From assembly GCA_900555925.1 (NCBI GenBank), contig USMU01000001.1, positions 1 to 57,241 on the forward strand: a DNA stretch of 57,241 nt, read 5' to 3'. The notes beneath the pieces were generated by a model. That model did no database searches. It had not been told where the DNA came from and worked only from the letters and a program-made list of their open reading frames with translations. This document shows, piece by piece, positions 34,598-43,935 of this stretch. Source of the DNA: an uncultured Clostridium sp. (GTDB lineage Bacteria; Bacillota; Clostridia; Christensenellales; Borkfalkiaceae). Made by a program: the position numbers and the translations under genes. How positions within the stretch are numbered: position 1 is the stretch's first letter; every line of letters begins with the position of its first letter.

Positions 34598-36733
34598 ATG
34601 GCAACGGATAACACGAAACAAACTCAAAACCAAGCACATAGTTACAGTGCAAAAAATTTGGAGGTTCTCGAAGGGCTGGATGCGGTCCGCATGCGTCCCG
34701 GAATGTATATCGGCTCGACGGGCGTAAAGGGACTGCACCACATTCTTTGGGAAATCGTCGACAACGCTATCGATGAAGCCGCAAACGGCTATGCAAATAA
34801 AATTACGGTGACGCTCTATAAAGACGGCAGCGCTTCGGTCGAAGATAACGGGCGCGGTATTCCCACCGATATTCACCCGAAAGAAAAGGTTTCGGGCGTA
34901 CAGGTAGTCTTCACAAAGCTGCACGCGGGCGGCAAGTTCGGACAGGGAAATTATGCGTATTCGGGCGGACTCCACGGCGTCGGCGCTTCCGTTACCAACG
35001 CGCTTTCCGAATGGCTGAAAGTAGAAGTTTATCAGAAGCACGTCTATAAGATGAGCTTCAAATCTTACTATAATAAGCGGAAAGGGAAATTTGAATCGGG
35101 CGTGCCCGACGGGCCTCTCGAAGATACGGGAGTAGCGACCAAACGGACGGGAAGTTTTATTCGTTTTAAGCCCGATCCCAACGTTTTTTCAGAAACGGAT
35201 TTCAATCTCGAAACGGTGGAGGAGCGGCTCAACGAATTAGCGTTTTTGAACCGCGGCTTGGAAATTACGCTTATCGACGAGCGCATTTCCATGGCAGAGG
35301 CAAACCTCCGCAAGGGAAATTTGGGCGACGACGAAGAAGAATCGGAAAACGAAACTGAAACAGAGCCTCAGGCATTTTTGCTCGGCAAAGTAGACGCTCT
35401 CGCGCTTGAAAGCGAGCCTTATCGTATCGTTTACAAATATAATGGCGGCATCAGCGATTTCGTACAAAATCTCAATGAGGGAAAGACGAAACTATATTCC
35501 GTCCCCATTTATTACCAAGCGACGAAAAACAATATTCTCGTCGAGTTTGCCATACAACATACCACAGACTTTACGGAAAGTCTCTTTTCTTTCGTCAACA
35601 ATATACCCACTCCCGAGGGCGGTTATCACGAAGCGGGTTTCCGTTCAGGATTGGTCAAGGCATTGAACGATTATGCTCGTTCCAACGGTTTTTTGAAGGA
35701 TAAGGATCCCAATTTTCAAGGCGACGATTTCCGCGAAGGTCTGACCGCCGTCCTGTCCATCAAAATGCAGAACGTGCAGTTCGAAGGACAGACAAAAACC
35801 AAGCTCGGCAATACCGAAGCCCGCGTTCCCGTCGAAGCGACGGTCATCGAGGGGCTCAATTCTCTCATGGGCGCGCGCGGATATAAAAAGACTTTCGACG
35901 AAATCATCAAAAAGGCGCAGGGGGCGGCAAAAGTTCGCCTCGCCGCGAAGCAGGCAAAGGAAAACGCCCGCGCGAAAAACAGCATCGACGGACTCACGCT
36001 CATCGGAAAACTCGCCTCCTGTTCGGGCAGAAAGCCGGAACTTAACGAAATGTTTATTGTAGAGGGCGACTCGGCGGGCGGCACGGCGAAACAGGCGCGC
36101 ATCCGCCAATTTCAGTCCATTCTTCCCTTGCGCGGCAAGCCGCTCAACGTCGAGAAGAAGCGGCTCGATCAAATCCTTGCGAACGAGGAAATCCGCACGA
36201 TTATCAGCGCTATCGGCGCGGGACTCGATCCCGATTTCAAGCTGGATAAAATCAACTATCATAAAGTCATTATTTTGTCCGATGCGGATCAGGACGGCAT
36301 GCATATCCGCTGTATCCTGCTCACTTTCTTTTTCCGCTATATGCGTCCTCTCGTCAATGCGGGGCATGTATATATCGGCATGCCGCCTCTTTACAAAGTC
36401 TATAAAGGGGATAAGGTGGAATACGCTTACGACGACAAGGAACTTTCGGAAAAAATTGCTAAGATAGGCAAGGGATATCAATTGCAACGCTATAAGGGAT
36501 TAGGTGAAATGAGCGCGGATCAGCTTTGGGAAACGACCATGAATCCTGCTACGCGGAATCTGACACAGGTCACTGTGGAAGACGCCGCCAAAGCAGAACG
36601 AATGATTACTACGCTCATGGGCGATAAAGTGGAGGGACGGAAAGAGTTCCTCGCAAAATATGCAAATTTCAACAAGAAAGATACGTTTATGGATAAAATA
36701 GAGAAGAAGGAGGGCGCAAATGGCCAGGAGTAA
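34598..36733 (+). CDS. parE: type IIA topoisomerase ATPase subunit (topoisomerase IV subunit B-like)
   Basis: GHKL ATPase/TOPRIM subunit, 711 residues. N-terminal [18 protein letters not shown] and [19 protein letters not shown], which reads like ParE rather than Gyr[16 protein letters not shown] and [15 protein letters not shown] complete the ATP site. TOPRIM Glu in [14 protein letters not shown] and DxD in [13 protein letters not shown], then the C-terminal [20 protein letters not shown]. An acidic insertion ([13 protein letters not shown]) lies after the GHKL part. ATG 34598 has GAGG 9 nt upstream. The gene overlaps parC by 14 nt. Confidence 0.88.
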   Translation: MATDNTKQTQNQAHSYSAKNLEVLEGLDAVRMRPGMYIGSTGVKGLHHILWEIVDNAIDEAANGYANKITVTLYKDGSASVEDNGRGIPTDIHPKEKVSGVQVVFTKLHAGGKFGQGNYAYSGGLHGVGASVTNALSEWLKVEVYQKHVYKMSFKSYYNKRKGKFESGVPDGPLEDTGVATKRTGSFIRFKPDPNVFSETDFNLETVEERLNELAFLNRGLEITLIDERISMAEANLRKGNLGDDEEESENETETEPQAFLLGKVDALALESEPYRIVYKYNGGISDFVQNLNEGKTKLYSVPIYYQATKNNILVEFAIQHTTDFTESLFSFVNNIPTPEGGYHEAGFRSGLVKALNDYARSNGFLKDKDPNFQGDDFREGLTAVLSIKMQNVQFEGQTKTKLGNTEARVPVEATVIEGLNSLMGARGYKKTFDEIIKKAQGAAKVRLAAKQAKENARAKNSIDGLTLIGKLASCSGRKPELNEMFIVEGDSAGGTAKQARIRQFQSILPLRGKPLNVEKKRLDQILANEEIRTIISAIGAGLDPDFKLDKINYHKVIILSDADQDGMHIRCILLTFFFRYMRPLVNAGHVYIGMPPLYKVYKGDKVEYAYDDKELSEKIAKIGKGYQLQRYKGLGEMSADQLWETTMNPATRNLTQVTVEDAAKAERMITTLMGDKVEGRKEFLAKYANFNKKDTFMDKIEKKEGANGQE

Positions 36734-39188
36734 GAAAGAGCCCGAAAAGCAGGAACCCGCGGGACAGCTTTATGTCGAGCCCCTCGAAAAAGTTCTTCAT
36801 TCTTCCATGCTTCCCTATGCGGAATTCGTCATTTTGGACCGTGCTCTGCCGCGAGTGGAGGACGGACTTAAACCCGTGCAGAGAAGAATCCTCTACACGA
36901 TGAACGAAATGGGACTGACGCCCGACAAACCACATAAAAAGAGCGCGAGAATCGTCGGCGACTGCATGGGTAAGTATCACCCGCACGGCGACAGCTCCGT
37001 ATATGACGCGATGGTGCGCATGGCTCAGGATTTCAATATGGGCAAAACGCTCGTCAACGGTCACGGCAATTTCGGCAGCGTGGACGGCGACCCCGCGGCT
37101 GCCATGCGTTATACGGAGGCGAGGCTGGAACCGCTCGCATTGGAACTGCTCCGCGATATCGACAAGGAAACTGTTCCGTTTTCCCTCAACTTCGACGACA
37201 GTTTGAAGGAACCGGATATTCTCCCCGGGAGATTTCCCAATCTACTCGTCAACGGCGCTTCGGGAATTGCAGTAGGGCTGGCTACTAATATCCCCACGCA
37301 CAATCTCGAAGAGGTCATCAACGGCGTCGTCGCCTATATCGACAATCCCGCAATTTCCCTTGGGGAAATGATGAAATATATCCCTTCGCCCGATTTTCCG
37401 ACAGGGGGAATTATTATCGCCAACGAGCTCATTCAGGCGTATAAGACAGGGCGTGGGAAAATTACGCTCCGAGCCAAAATTACGGCGGAGGAGACGGATA
37501 ACGGAAAGACCAACCTTATCATTACCGAACTTCCCTATCAGGTCAATAAAGCACAGCTTTTAAGAAAAATCGCGGAAATGCGCGAGGAAAAGAAGGACGA
37601 GCTCGCCTGTGTGGACTATGTCGCCGACGAGTCAGACCGTTCGGGCATGCGCGCCGTCATTCGCGTAAAAAAGGACGCGGATATCGAAAAGCTGCTCGCG
37701 TATCTCTATAAATATACCGATTTGGAAGTGACTTTCGGCATCAACATGGTGGTAATTGCCGACGGCAAGCCTCAACAACTGGGGCTGATGGAAATTATCC
37801 GCCACTATGTAAAATATCAGCAGCAGATTATTTTGAGAAGAACGCTGTTCGACCTGCACCAGGCGGAACAGAGATGCCATATCTTGGAAGGATTGATTAT
37901 CGCCGTCCGCAACATCGACGAGGTAATCGCCATCATCAAAAAATCGGAGAGCACCTCTGATGCGAGAACCAAGCTCATGGCGAGGTTTGAACTGACGGAA
38001 ATTCAGGCACAGGCAATTCTCGATTTGCGTCTCGCGCGCCTCACCAAACTGGAAGTCTTCAAGTTGGAGGAGGAGCTGAAAGAGCTGAAAAAACTCATTA
38101 AAAAACTTACGGCGATTTCCAAGAGCGGGGAATTGCAGCTGCAAGTCGTCAAAGACGAAATTACGGAAATCAAGGACAAATATCCCGCTCCGCGACATTC
38201 GCGACTCGTGTTCACGACGGAGGAAGCGGACGCACTTTTGGCTCACGCCAGCGAAAAGCAGCCGGGTGTCAAATGTACGCTCGTATATACGGCGGACGAA
38301 AGATTCAAGGTTTTGACGGGAAAGCAGGCAGATGCGCTTCAGAAGCCGCTCGAAGGGAAATTTAAGCCCCAGCTCGTCGCCGCGTGCAAGCTGGAAACGG
38401 TCACCGACCGGAGAATTTTTGCCTTTACCAATTACGGCAACTGTCATAAGCTGGATATTTATTCTCCCGATTTTGAGTGTAAGCTATCCGACGAGGGCGT
38501 TTCGCTCAAAGATTTGTCCAAGGATGCCTTGGACGGAGAAAAGGTCGTGGCACTCTTTGAAATCGGAGAGCGCTTCCCGATCGGAAATCTCATGTTCTTT
38601 ACAAAGAAGGGCATGATTAAAAAATCGGAATGGAGCGAATACGACAATCAGAGAAAGGACAGTTTCCTTGCGGTAAAGCTCGTCGAAGAAGACGAAGTGA
38701 TTGCTGTGGAGGAAGAGAGCGGCGAGGAGGACACGATTATTATCGTCACGAAGAACGGGATTTGCCTCAACGCGAAGAAGGACGACGTTCCTACACAGGG
38801 TAGAATCGCAGCGGGGGTCCGAGGAATTATGCTTCGAGACGGGGATAGTGTCGCGTTCATGTCCCAGATCAACGGCGAGGGCGAAATTATCATAGCCACG
38901 TCGGAAGGTAAGTTCAAAAAAGTGATTTCTTCTCAAATCGAACCGACCGGACGCTATAAGAAGGGCTCGATTATCGTGGGGCTCAGAGAGGGAGATTACG
39001 TGCTTTCGGCGAGCTATGTCACCAAGCCCTATCCTCTTGCCGTAGTACAGAAAAATAATGCGGTTTCCGAGCTTTCCAGCGAGGATATTCCTATCGCCAT
39101 GCAGAGCGCTAAGGCGAGAAAACTTCCCCGCTATGAGGAAGGAACGGTAACGAAAGTCATTCCTCTCCCTTATAAAACGGAAAGTTAA
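36720..39188 (+). CDS. parC: type IIA topoisomerase DNA-cleavage subunit (topoisomerase IV subunit A-like)
   Basis: 822-residue breakage-reunion subunit. [47 protein letters not shown], and the catalytic Tyr in [17 protein letters not shown]. The coiled-coil arm is near residues 440-480, and the C-terminal beta-pinwheel has blades such as [11 protein letters not shown] and [14 protein letters not shown]. No canonical GyrA-box (QRRGGKG) is visible, so decatenation by topoisomerase IV is favoured over supercoiling. Translation is coupled to parE by a 14-nt overlap, with GAAGGAGGG as Shine-Dalgarno. Confidence 0.88.
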   Translation: MARSKKEPEKQEPAGQLYVEPLEKVLHSSMLPYAEFVILDRALPRVEDGLKPVQRRILYTMNEMGLTPDKPHKKSARIVGDCMGKYHPHGDSSVYDAMVRMAQDFNMGKTLVNGHGNFGSVDGDPAAAMRYTEARLEPLALELLRDIDKETVPFSLNFDDSLKEPDILPGRFPNLLVNGASGIAVGLATNIPTHNLEEVINGVVAYIDNPAISLGEMMKYIPSPDFPTGGIIIANELIQAYKTGRGKITLRAKITAEETDNGKTNLIITELPYQVNKAQLLRKIAEMREEKKDELACVDYVADESDRSGMRAVIRVKKDADIEKLLAYLYKYTDLEVTFGINMVVIADGKPQQLGLMEIIRHYVKYQQQIILRRTLFDLHQAEQRCHILEGLIIAVRNIDEVIAIIKKSESTSDARTKLMARFELTEIQAQAILDLRLARLTKLEVFKLEEELKELKKLIKKLTAISKSGELQLQVVKDEITEIKDKYPAPRHSRLVFTTEEADALLAHASEKQPGVKCTLVYTADERFKVLTGKQADALQKPLEGKFKPQLVAACKLETVTDRRIFAFTNYGNCHKLDIYSPDFECKLSDEGVSLKDLSKDALDGEKVVALFEIGERFPIGNLMFFTKKGMIKKSEWSEYDNQRKDSFLAVKLVEEDEVIAVEEESGEEDTIIIVTKNGICLNAKKDDVPTQGRIAAGVRGIMLRDGDSVAFMSQINGEGEIIIATSEGKFKKVISSQIEPTGRYKKGSIIVGLREGDYVLSASYVTKPYPLAVVQKNNAVSELSSEDIPIAMQSAKARKLPRYEEGTVTKVIPLPYKTES

Positions 39189-39204
39189 GAATTGTCCGAA
39201 ACGG

Positions 39205-39233
39205 TCATAACCTTTCAAAATCCGACATAAATA
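39205..39233 (+). promoter_or_regulatory. putative sigma-E (mother cell) promoter of spoIIID
   Basis: TCATAAC (39205-39211), 14-bp gap, CATAAATA (39226-39233). This matches the Bacillus sigma-E consensus (KMATAWW, 14-15 bp, CATACAHT) at 6/7 and 6/8 positions, and spoIIID is a sigma-E gene in Bacillus. No sigma-A promoter is seen. Confidence 0.55.
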
Positions 39234-39267
39234 TAGATTATAAATGTATTTTCGGAGGTCGAAAGGT

Positions 39268-39534
39268 TTGTGGGATTATATTGAGGAACGCGTGAGGAAA
39301 AGCGCGGAATATATCGTGGCGACGGGTTGCACCGTCCGCGCGTGTTCCGCGCATTTTAATATCAGTAAATCTACCGTCCATAAAGACGTTTCCGAACGTC
39401 TGAAAAACATCGACATGGATTTATACGAAAGAGCGCGGGCTGTATCCGACAGAAATCTGAACGAACGCCATATTCGCGGCGGTATCGCCACGAAACAGAA
39501 ATACCTCAGAAACGAAAAGACCGAAGACGAATAA
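39268..39534 (+). CDS. spoIIID: stage III sporulation transcriptional regulator SpoIIID
   Basis: Mother-cell DNA-binding regulator of sporulation, 88 residues. Helix-turn-helix GCTVRACSAHFNISKSTVHKDVSERL, then NERHIRGGIATKQKY, which is the conserved C-terminal DNA-contacting segment of SpoIIID. TTG 39268 is chosen: GGAGGT lies 8 nt upstream and the product then starts with WDYIEERV, matching the family (Bacillus begins HDYIKERT). The longer frame from ATG 39244 would begin before the ribosome binding site. Stands alone between a possible sigma-E promoter and a terminator. Confidence 0.95.
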   Translation: MWDYIEERVRKSAEYIVATGCTVRACSAHFNISKSTVHKDVSERLKNIDMDLYERARAVSDRNLNERHIRGGIATKQKYLRNEKTEDE

Positions 39535-39554
39535 TACAATCCGATTTTCGAGAG

Positions 39555-39590
39555 CCGCAGGAGGAATATTTCCCTCTTGCGGTTTCTTTT
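39555..39590 (+). terminator. terminator after spoIIID
   Basis: 10-bp stem with one G-U pair (39555-39564 with 39573-39582), 8-nt loop, then TTTCTTTT. Confidence 0.8.
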
Positions 39591-39664
39591 ATAAAAAAAT
39601 TTTTTAATCGTAAATATGAAAAAGGAAAGAGGTACGATGAATAAAGAACAGTTATTAAGAATGG

Positions 39665-40396
39665 TTGGAAGAAGAAAAGGCCGCTCATATTCACGGATGG
39701 GATTTTACGCATATATATGGGAAATATGAGGAGGAAAATGATTTGCCTTGGGATTATGGCAAGATAATTCGTCGCTATTTATCGCCGGAAATGAAGCTGT
39801 TGAATATTGATACGGGAGGTGGTGAGTTTCTGCTTTCGTTGAACCATCCTCTTTGTCGATTGAGCGCAACGGAAGCATACCCGCCCAATGTAGAATTATG
39901 CGAAAAAAAATTGCTTCCGTTAGGAATAGATTTTAGAGAAGCAGACGGATTAAAAAAATTCCCCTTTGAAGACAAGACGTTTGACATTGTAATAAATCGT
40001 CATGGAGTTCTCAACGAAAATGAAATATGGCGAGTTTTAAAACCGGATGGGATTTTTATTACTCAACAGGTAGGGGCGGAAAATGACAGGGAGCTTGTTG
40101 AATTGTTACTAAATGAGATACCACCGTTACCCTTTCCGAAGCAATATTTGCATAAAGTACAAAAGGCTTTTGAAAAAGTTGGTTTTGTAACCCTTCAGGC
40201 GGAAGAGGTTTATCGTCCGATTAAATTTTGGAATGTGGGTGCCCTCGTTTGGTTTGCGCGGATCATTGAATGGGAATTTCCCGATTTTGATGTAAAGAAA
40301 TATCTGAACAACTTATATCATGCCCAAGAAATATTGGAGAAGAAAGGAACAATAGAAGGCAGAATACATAGATTTCTTTATGTGGCTAAAAAATAG
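39665..40396 (+). CDS. class I SAM-dependent methyltransferase, probable frameshift near the 5' end
   Basis: Methyltransferase of the Methyltransf_11 type, about 243 residues. SAM motif LLNIDTGGGEFLLSL, then SATEAYPPNVELCEKKL, DGLKKFPFEDKTFDIVINRHGVL (motif II), and KPDGIFITQQVG. The substrate is unknown. The only good initiation site is ATG 39637 behind AAAGAGGTACG. That frame gives MNKEQLLRMV and then leaves the conserved frame. Dropping one G around 39664-39668 would join it to EEEKAAHIHGWDF in the main frame. Without that, translation would need TTG 39665, which has no Shine-Dalgarno. AT-rich relative to neighbours. Confidence 0.75.
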   Translation: MEEEKAAHIHGWDFTHIYGKYEEENDLPWDYGKIIRRYLSPEMKLLNIDTGGGEFLLSLNHPLCRLSATEAYPPNVELCEKKLLPLGIDFREADGLKKFPFEDKTFDIVINRHGVLNENEIWRVLKPDGIFITQQVGAENDRELVELLLNEIPPLPFPKQYLHKVQKAFEKVGFVTLQAEEVYRPIKFWNVGALVWFARIIEWEFPDFDVKKYLNNLYHAQEILEKKGTIEGRIHRFLYVAKK

Positions 40397-40402
40397 TTTT
40401 AT

Positions 40403-40642
40403 TATATTGGGCCGAAATTTGGTTTGTTAAAGGCTTTCGGATATTGCGGACAAATAAAAATTAACCTTTCCGACGGAAAACAGAGCGGGAATTGTGCCTG
40501 ATATCGCACCGCTCATGAGTTGGCCAAAAAACTTTATTTCAGGCCGGTTCATACATTTTCCGAAAACAATTGTAAAGAATTTATGAGGAGGATTTTGTCT
40601 GTCAAGTCAATAAAATATGATTATTTTACTCTCAACGCTTGA
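40403..40642 (+). pseudogene. possible gene remnant between methyltransferase and flavodiiron protein
   Basis: One frame reads with protein-like composition (FGLLKAFGYCGQIKINLSDG, then after a stop ELAKKLYFRPVHTFSENN and FMRRILSV) up to TGA 40640. It is broken by TGA at 40499-40501 and has no start site. Family not recognised. It is the only content of this 330-nt stretch apart from the promoter at its end. Confidence 0.35.
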
Positions 40643-40667
40643 AATTTTTCGATAAATATGGTATGAT
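40639..40667 (+). promoter_or_regulatory. sigma-A promoter of the flavodiiron-tyrA unit
   Basis: TTGAAA (40639-40644), 17-bp spacer, extended TGGTATGAT (TATGAT 40662-40667). Confidence 0.75.
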
Positions 40668-40728
40668 TGAGGAAAAATAAAGATGTCGGATTTATCGACA
40701 AAGACGATTGAAAGGAGCTTTTATTTTT

Positions 40729-41931
40729 ATGTACAATATCAGAAACGTTACGAAAGATGTAGTGTGGCTGGGCGGCGACGACAGAAGACTCGCCCTGTTT
40801 GAAAATGTATTTCCTCTGCCTAAAGGGGTTTCTTATAATTCCTATCTTTTGACGGACGAAAAGACCGTTTTGCTCGATACGGCGGACGAGGCGATTGCCG
40901 AACAATTCTTTGATAATCTCGAAGCTGCGCTCAAAGGTCGTAAGCTCGACTATCTTATCGTTAATCACATGGAGCCTGACCACTGTTCGCTTCTTCGCGG
41001 AGTCCTCCGCCGTTATCCCGATGCGACACTAGTCGGAAATGTAAAAACTTTTACCATGATTTCCAACTTTTTTGACTTTAAGGAGGTAAAGACACTTACA
41101 GTTAAGGAAGGCGATTCTCTTACGACGGGAAAACATACGCTCAGATTTTATTTTGCACCTATGGTGCACTGGCCGGAAGTCATGGTCACTTATGACGAGA
41201 CGGATAAAATTCTCTTTTCCGCCGATGCCTTCGGTTCTTTTCATTCTCTCGACGGAAATCTTTTCAGCGACGAGGTGAATTATGACCGCGACTGGCTGGA
41301 CGAAGCGCGCAGATATTATACGAATATCGTTGGAAAATATGGCGCCATGGTACAGATGGCGCTCAAAAAGCTTTCCACACTTGACATCGCCTATATCTGT
41401 CCGTTACATGGCTTGATTTGGCGGGAAAATTTTGCGTATTTTTTGGACAAGTATGACAAGTGGAGTCGTTACGAAGAAGAATCCAAGGGCGTCGTCATCA
41501 TTTACGGCTCCCTGTACGGGCATACCGCAAACGCTGCGGCAATTCTCGCATCTAAGCTTTCGGAAAACGGGGTGAAGGACGTGCGCGTTTACGATGCTTC
41601 CAAAACGCACGTTTCCGAACTCATCTCCGAAATTTTCCGTGTCAAAAACGTCGTTCTCGCTTCGCCCACCTATAATGCGGAAATCTATACTCCCATGAAA
41701 AATCTGATTGCAGATATGAAGGCTTTGGCGGTACAGAACAAAAATTTTGCGATTATCGAAAACGGAAGCTGGGCCCCCGCCGCAAAAGCGCAGATGACAG
41801 CGGAACTTTCCGCCTTGAAAAACTGTACTTTTGAGGATATCTCTGTCACCGTACGTTCCTCCTTGAAAGAAGAGCAGCTCGTGCAGCTCGAGGAGCTCGC
41901 AGAGAGCCTCGCCGCAAAGGTGAAGGCCTAA
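40729..41931 (+). CDS. fprA: flavodiiron protein (FprA-type oxygen/NO reductase)
   Basis: A-type flavoprotein that reduces O2 to water (or NO), protecting anaerobes. 400 residues from ATG 40729, which has AAAGGAGC ~11 nt upstream. N-terminal metallo-beta-lactamase-like diiron domain (1-250) with the HxExDH motif NHMEPDHCS (His80, Glu82, Asp84, His85), then MVHWPEVM, SADAFGSF and CPLHGLIWR. C-terminal flavodoxin domain begins at VVIIYGSLYGHTANAA (FMN phosphate loop), with ASPTYNAEIY and NGSWAPAAK. Electron donor (rubredoxin or similar) is not nearby. Confidence 0.95.
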   Translation: MYNIRNVTKDVVWLGGDDRRLALFENVFPLPKGVSYNSYLLTDEKTVLLDTADEAIAEQFFDNLEAALKGRKLDYLIVNHMEPDHCSLLRGVLRRYPDATLVGNVKTFTMISNFFDFKEVKTLTVKEGDSLTTGKHTLRFYFAPMVHWPEVMVTYDETDKILFSADAFGSFHSLDGNLFSDEVNYDRDWLDEARRYYTNIVGKYGAMVQMALKKLSTLDIAYICPLHGLIWRENFAYFLDKYDKWSRYEEESKGVVIIYGSLYGHTANAAAILASKLSENGVKDVRVYDASKTHVSELISEIFRVKNVVLASPTYNAEIYTPMKNLIADMKALAVQNKNFAIIENGSWAPAAKAQMTAELSALKNCTFEDISVTVRSSLKEEQLVQLEELAESLAAKVKA

Positions 41932-41950
41932 AAGATTCCAAGGGGAATTT

Positions 41951-42775
41951 ATGAAAAAGATAGCGGTCATCGGGCTGGGAATTATTGGAAGCTCGATTTG
42001 CAGGGCATTGAGAAAAGCGGGATGTTTCGTCGCGGGTAGCGACCTCGATGGAATGACCCTTTCCTACGCCAAAAATCAAGGCTATATTCAAGAGGAAGCT
42101 GAAAATTTTACAGAGTACGACGCGGTTTTTTTGGCCGTACCGCCTCGCGCGGCAATCGCTTTGCTGGAATCGGCGGAGTTCAAAGAAGGGGCATTTGTAG
42201 CAGATGTCTGTGGGATTAAGGCGGAGATAGAACGAGCAGTTTTCTCCGCTCCCCGCCGGTATCGATACATAGGGCTGCATCCGATGGCGGGTAAAGAGAC
42301 GAGCGGTATACTGTCTTCCTCAGAGGAAATGTTTGACGGAGCCAATCTTGTCGTTGTCGTTTCCCCAAAGACAGAGAAGAGCGCGATAGAAGAAGCATTG
42401 GCATTCGCGAAACTGATGAATTTCGGCCGAATTACCGAATGTAGTGCCGAGGAACACGACAAAAAGATCGCGCTGACTTCTCAACTTGCACATCTCGTTT
42501 CCAGCGCCTATGTAAAGAGCCCTTCAGCCCGAAACTGCGAAGGTTTTACGGGCGGTAGCTTTCAGGATATGACGCGTATAGCGGGCGTAGACGAGCGTAT
42601 TTGGTCACAGCTTTATCTCTATAATCGTTCCAATATTTTAGCGGAGCTCGACGGGCTCATCGAAAATCTGAAAGTATATAGAGACGCCATTTTTCAAGGC
42701 GACGAAAGGACTTTGTCTGCAGAGCTGAAAACGGGAAGATTATTGCGAGAAGAGATAAAAAGCGGAAAAGAGTGA
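41951..42775 (+). CDS. tyrA: prephenate dehydrogenase
   Basis: NAD-dependent conversion of prephenate to 4-hydroxyphenylpyruvate for tyrosine synthesis, 274 residues. Rossmann motif VIGLGIIGSSICRAL (residues ~5-19), the VFLAVPPRAA strand, VCGIKAEIERAV, and the catalytic/conserved HPMAGKETSG. The C-terminal helical dimerisation domain contains LTSQLAHLVSSAYV and FTGGSFQDMTRIA. No ACT domain. It lies 19 nt after the flavodiiron gene, an unusual partner since no other aromatic gene is nearby. Prephenate is also the donor for the TrhP tRNA pathway. Confidence 0.94.
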   Translation: MKKIAVIGLGIIGSSICRALRKAGCFVAGSDLDGMTLSYAKNQGYIQEEAENFTEYDAVFLAVPPRAAIALLESAEFKEGAFVADVCGIKAEIERAVFSAPRRYRYIGLHPMAGKETSGILSSSEEMFDGANLVVVVSPKTEKSAIEEALAFAKLMNFGRITECSAEEHDKKIALTSQLAHLVSSAYVKSPSARNCEGFTGGSFQDMTRIAGVDERIWSQLYLYNRSNILAELDGLIENLKVYRDAIFQGDERTLSAELKTGRLLREEIKSGKE

Positions 42776-42814
42776 TTTTTTTATATTCTTTTCAAAAAAT
42801 ATTGCATAATAGGG

Positions 42815-42843
42815 TTTACTTTTTTCATAAACTCTGTTATAAT
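42815..42843 (+). promoter_or_regulatory. sigma-A promoter of the DUF1934-MBL-rho operon
   Basis: TTTACT (42815-42820), 17-bp spacer, extended TGTTATAAT (TATAAT 42838-42843). Confidence 0.8.
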
Positions 42844-42880
42844 AGAGTCGTTAAAGTAAAAATAATCGGCAGTTATCGAA

Positions 42881-43285
42881 ATGATGAAACCTTGTTTTCT
42901 CAAAATAGTGACCGTAGTTGACGGTGAAGAGAGTATTTTTTCACAGGAAGCAGAAATGGAACTCTTTTCTGAATCTGCAAAGCTGCGCTATTTTGAAAAC
43001 GGAGGAAAAGTCAGTCTCCATATTTCAAACGGGCAGGTTACCGTTGCGCGGGAGGGAGATTATATTTTGCGACTTCTCTTAAAAGAAGGTAAGAAAAACC
43101 GAGGAATAATCGGGGTTTCGGGCTCAGAAGGAGAAGTGGAGACGGTAACGCATAAAATCGGATTTGCAATCAAAAAAAATTCGTTGTTGATGTCGATGAA
43201 ATATACTTTGTTATTTGACAGCGGAAAACAAGAGATGCATTTGAAACTTGTCGCGCGAAGCAAACAAATTTCGGAGGAACAATGA
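42881..43285 (+). CDS. DUF1934 (YwiB-like) beta-barrel protein
   Basis: 134-residue protein with the DUF1934 pattern: KIVTVVDGEESIFSQEAEM, KLRYFENGGKVSLHISNGQV, then GFAIKKNSLLMSMKYTLLFD and a last strand MHLKLVARS. The fold is a calycin-like barrel and the function is unknown. ATG 42881 or the adjacent ATG 42884 could start; Shine-Dalgarno is weak. Overlaps the next gene by 4 nt, so translation is coupled. It is first of a three-gene operon ending in rho. Confidence 0.8.
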   Translation: MMKPCFLKIVTVVDGEESIFSQEAEMELFSESAKLRYFENGGKVSLHISNGQVTVAREGDYILRLLLKEGKKNRGIIGVSGSEGEVETVTHKIGFAIKKNSLLMSMKYTLLFDSGKQEMHLKLVARSKQISEEQ

Positions 43286-43935
43286 AAATCCAGTATTTGG
43301 GACATTCGTGTTTCAAATTGACCGAGAGTACGGGAACGACGATTGTCACAGACCCCTATAAAGGTATCGGGTACGACTTGCCCAAAGGACTCACAGCGGA
43401 CGCTGTGACGGTAAGTCACGGACACTTCGACCATAATAATGTCGGAGCAATCGGCGGGCGCCCCCGTATAATTGATAAGGAAGGCTTCTATGAATTGCCG
43501 GGCGTGGAAATCACGGGAATCAGAAGCTATCACGACAATGAAGGTGGCCGGCAGAGAGGAGAAAATATCATATATAAATTCCGCATGGACGGATTGGAAG
43601 TATGCCATATGGGCGATTTGGGCGAGGAGTGCTCTTCGGAGCTTTTGGAGATGTTGCTTCCCGTGCATATCCTTCTTATTCCTGTCGGTGGAACTTATAC
43701 GATAGACGGGAAATTGGCGAAAGAATACGTAGATAGAATGATGCCGGAAATCGTGATTCCCATGCATTATAAAACACGCAGTCTTTCGCTCGATCTCGAT
43801 AAAGCGGATAATTTTCTTGACTTGTTCGATGATGAAGAGACAGAAATCAGTCATAGAGATGTCTTGGAATTTTCCCGCGACGATTTGACAGAAGAAAAAA
43901 CAAAAATAATCTTAATGGAGAGGACTAAACACTGA
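43282..43935 (+). CDS. MBL-fold metal-dependent hydrolase
   Basis: 217 residues of the UlaG/UPF0173-like branch. MKIQYLGHSCFKLTE, TDPYKGIGYDLPKG, zinc motif VSHGHFDHNNVGA near residues 50-62, GIRSYHDNEGGRQRGENI, and MGDLGE with a final PMHYKT. These are typical of small cytoplasmic lactonase/phosphodiesterase-like enzymes whose substrates are mostly unknown. GGAGGAAC lies just before the ATG, and the gene touches rho by 1 nt (TGATG). Confidence 0.88.
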   Translation: MKIQYLGHSCFKLTESTGTTIVTDPYKGIGYDLPKGLTADAVTVSHGHFDHNNVGAIGGRPRIIDKEGFYELPGVEITGIRSYHDNEGGRQRGENIIYKFRMDGLEVCHMGDLGEECSSELLEMLLPVHILLIPVGGTYTIDGKLAKEYVDRMMPEIVIPMHYKTRSLSLDLDKADNFLDLFDDEETEISHRDVLEFSRDDLTEEKTKIILMERTKH

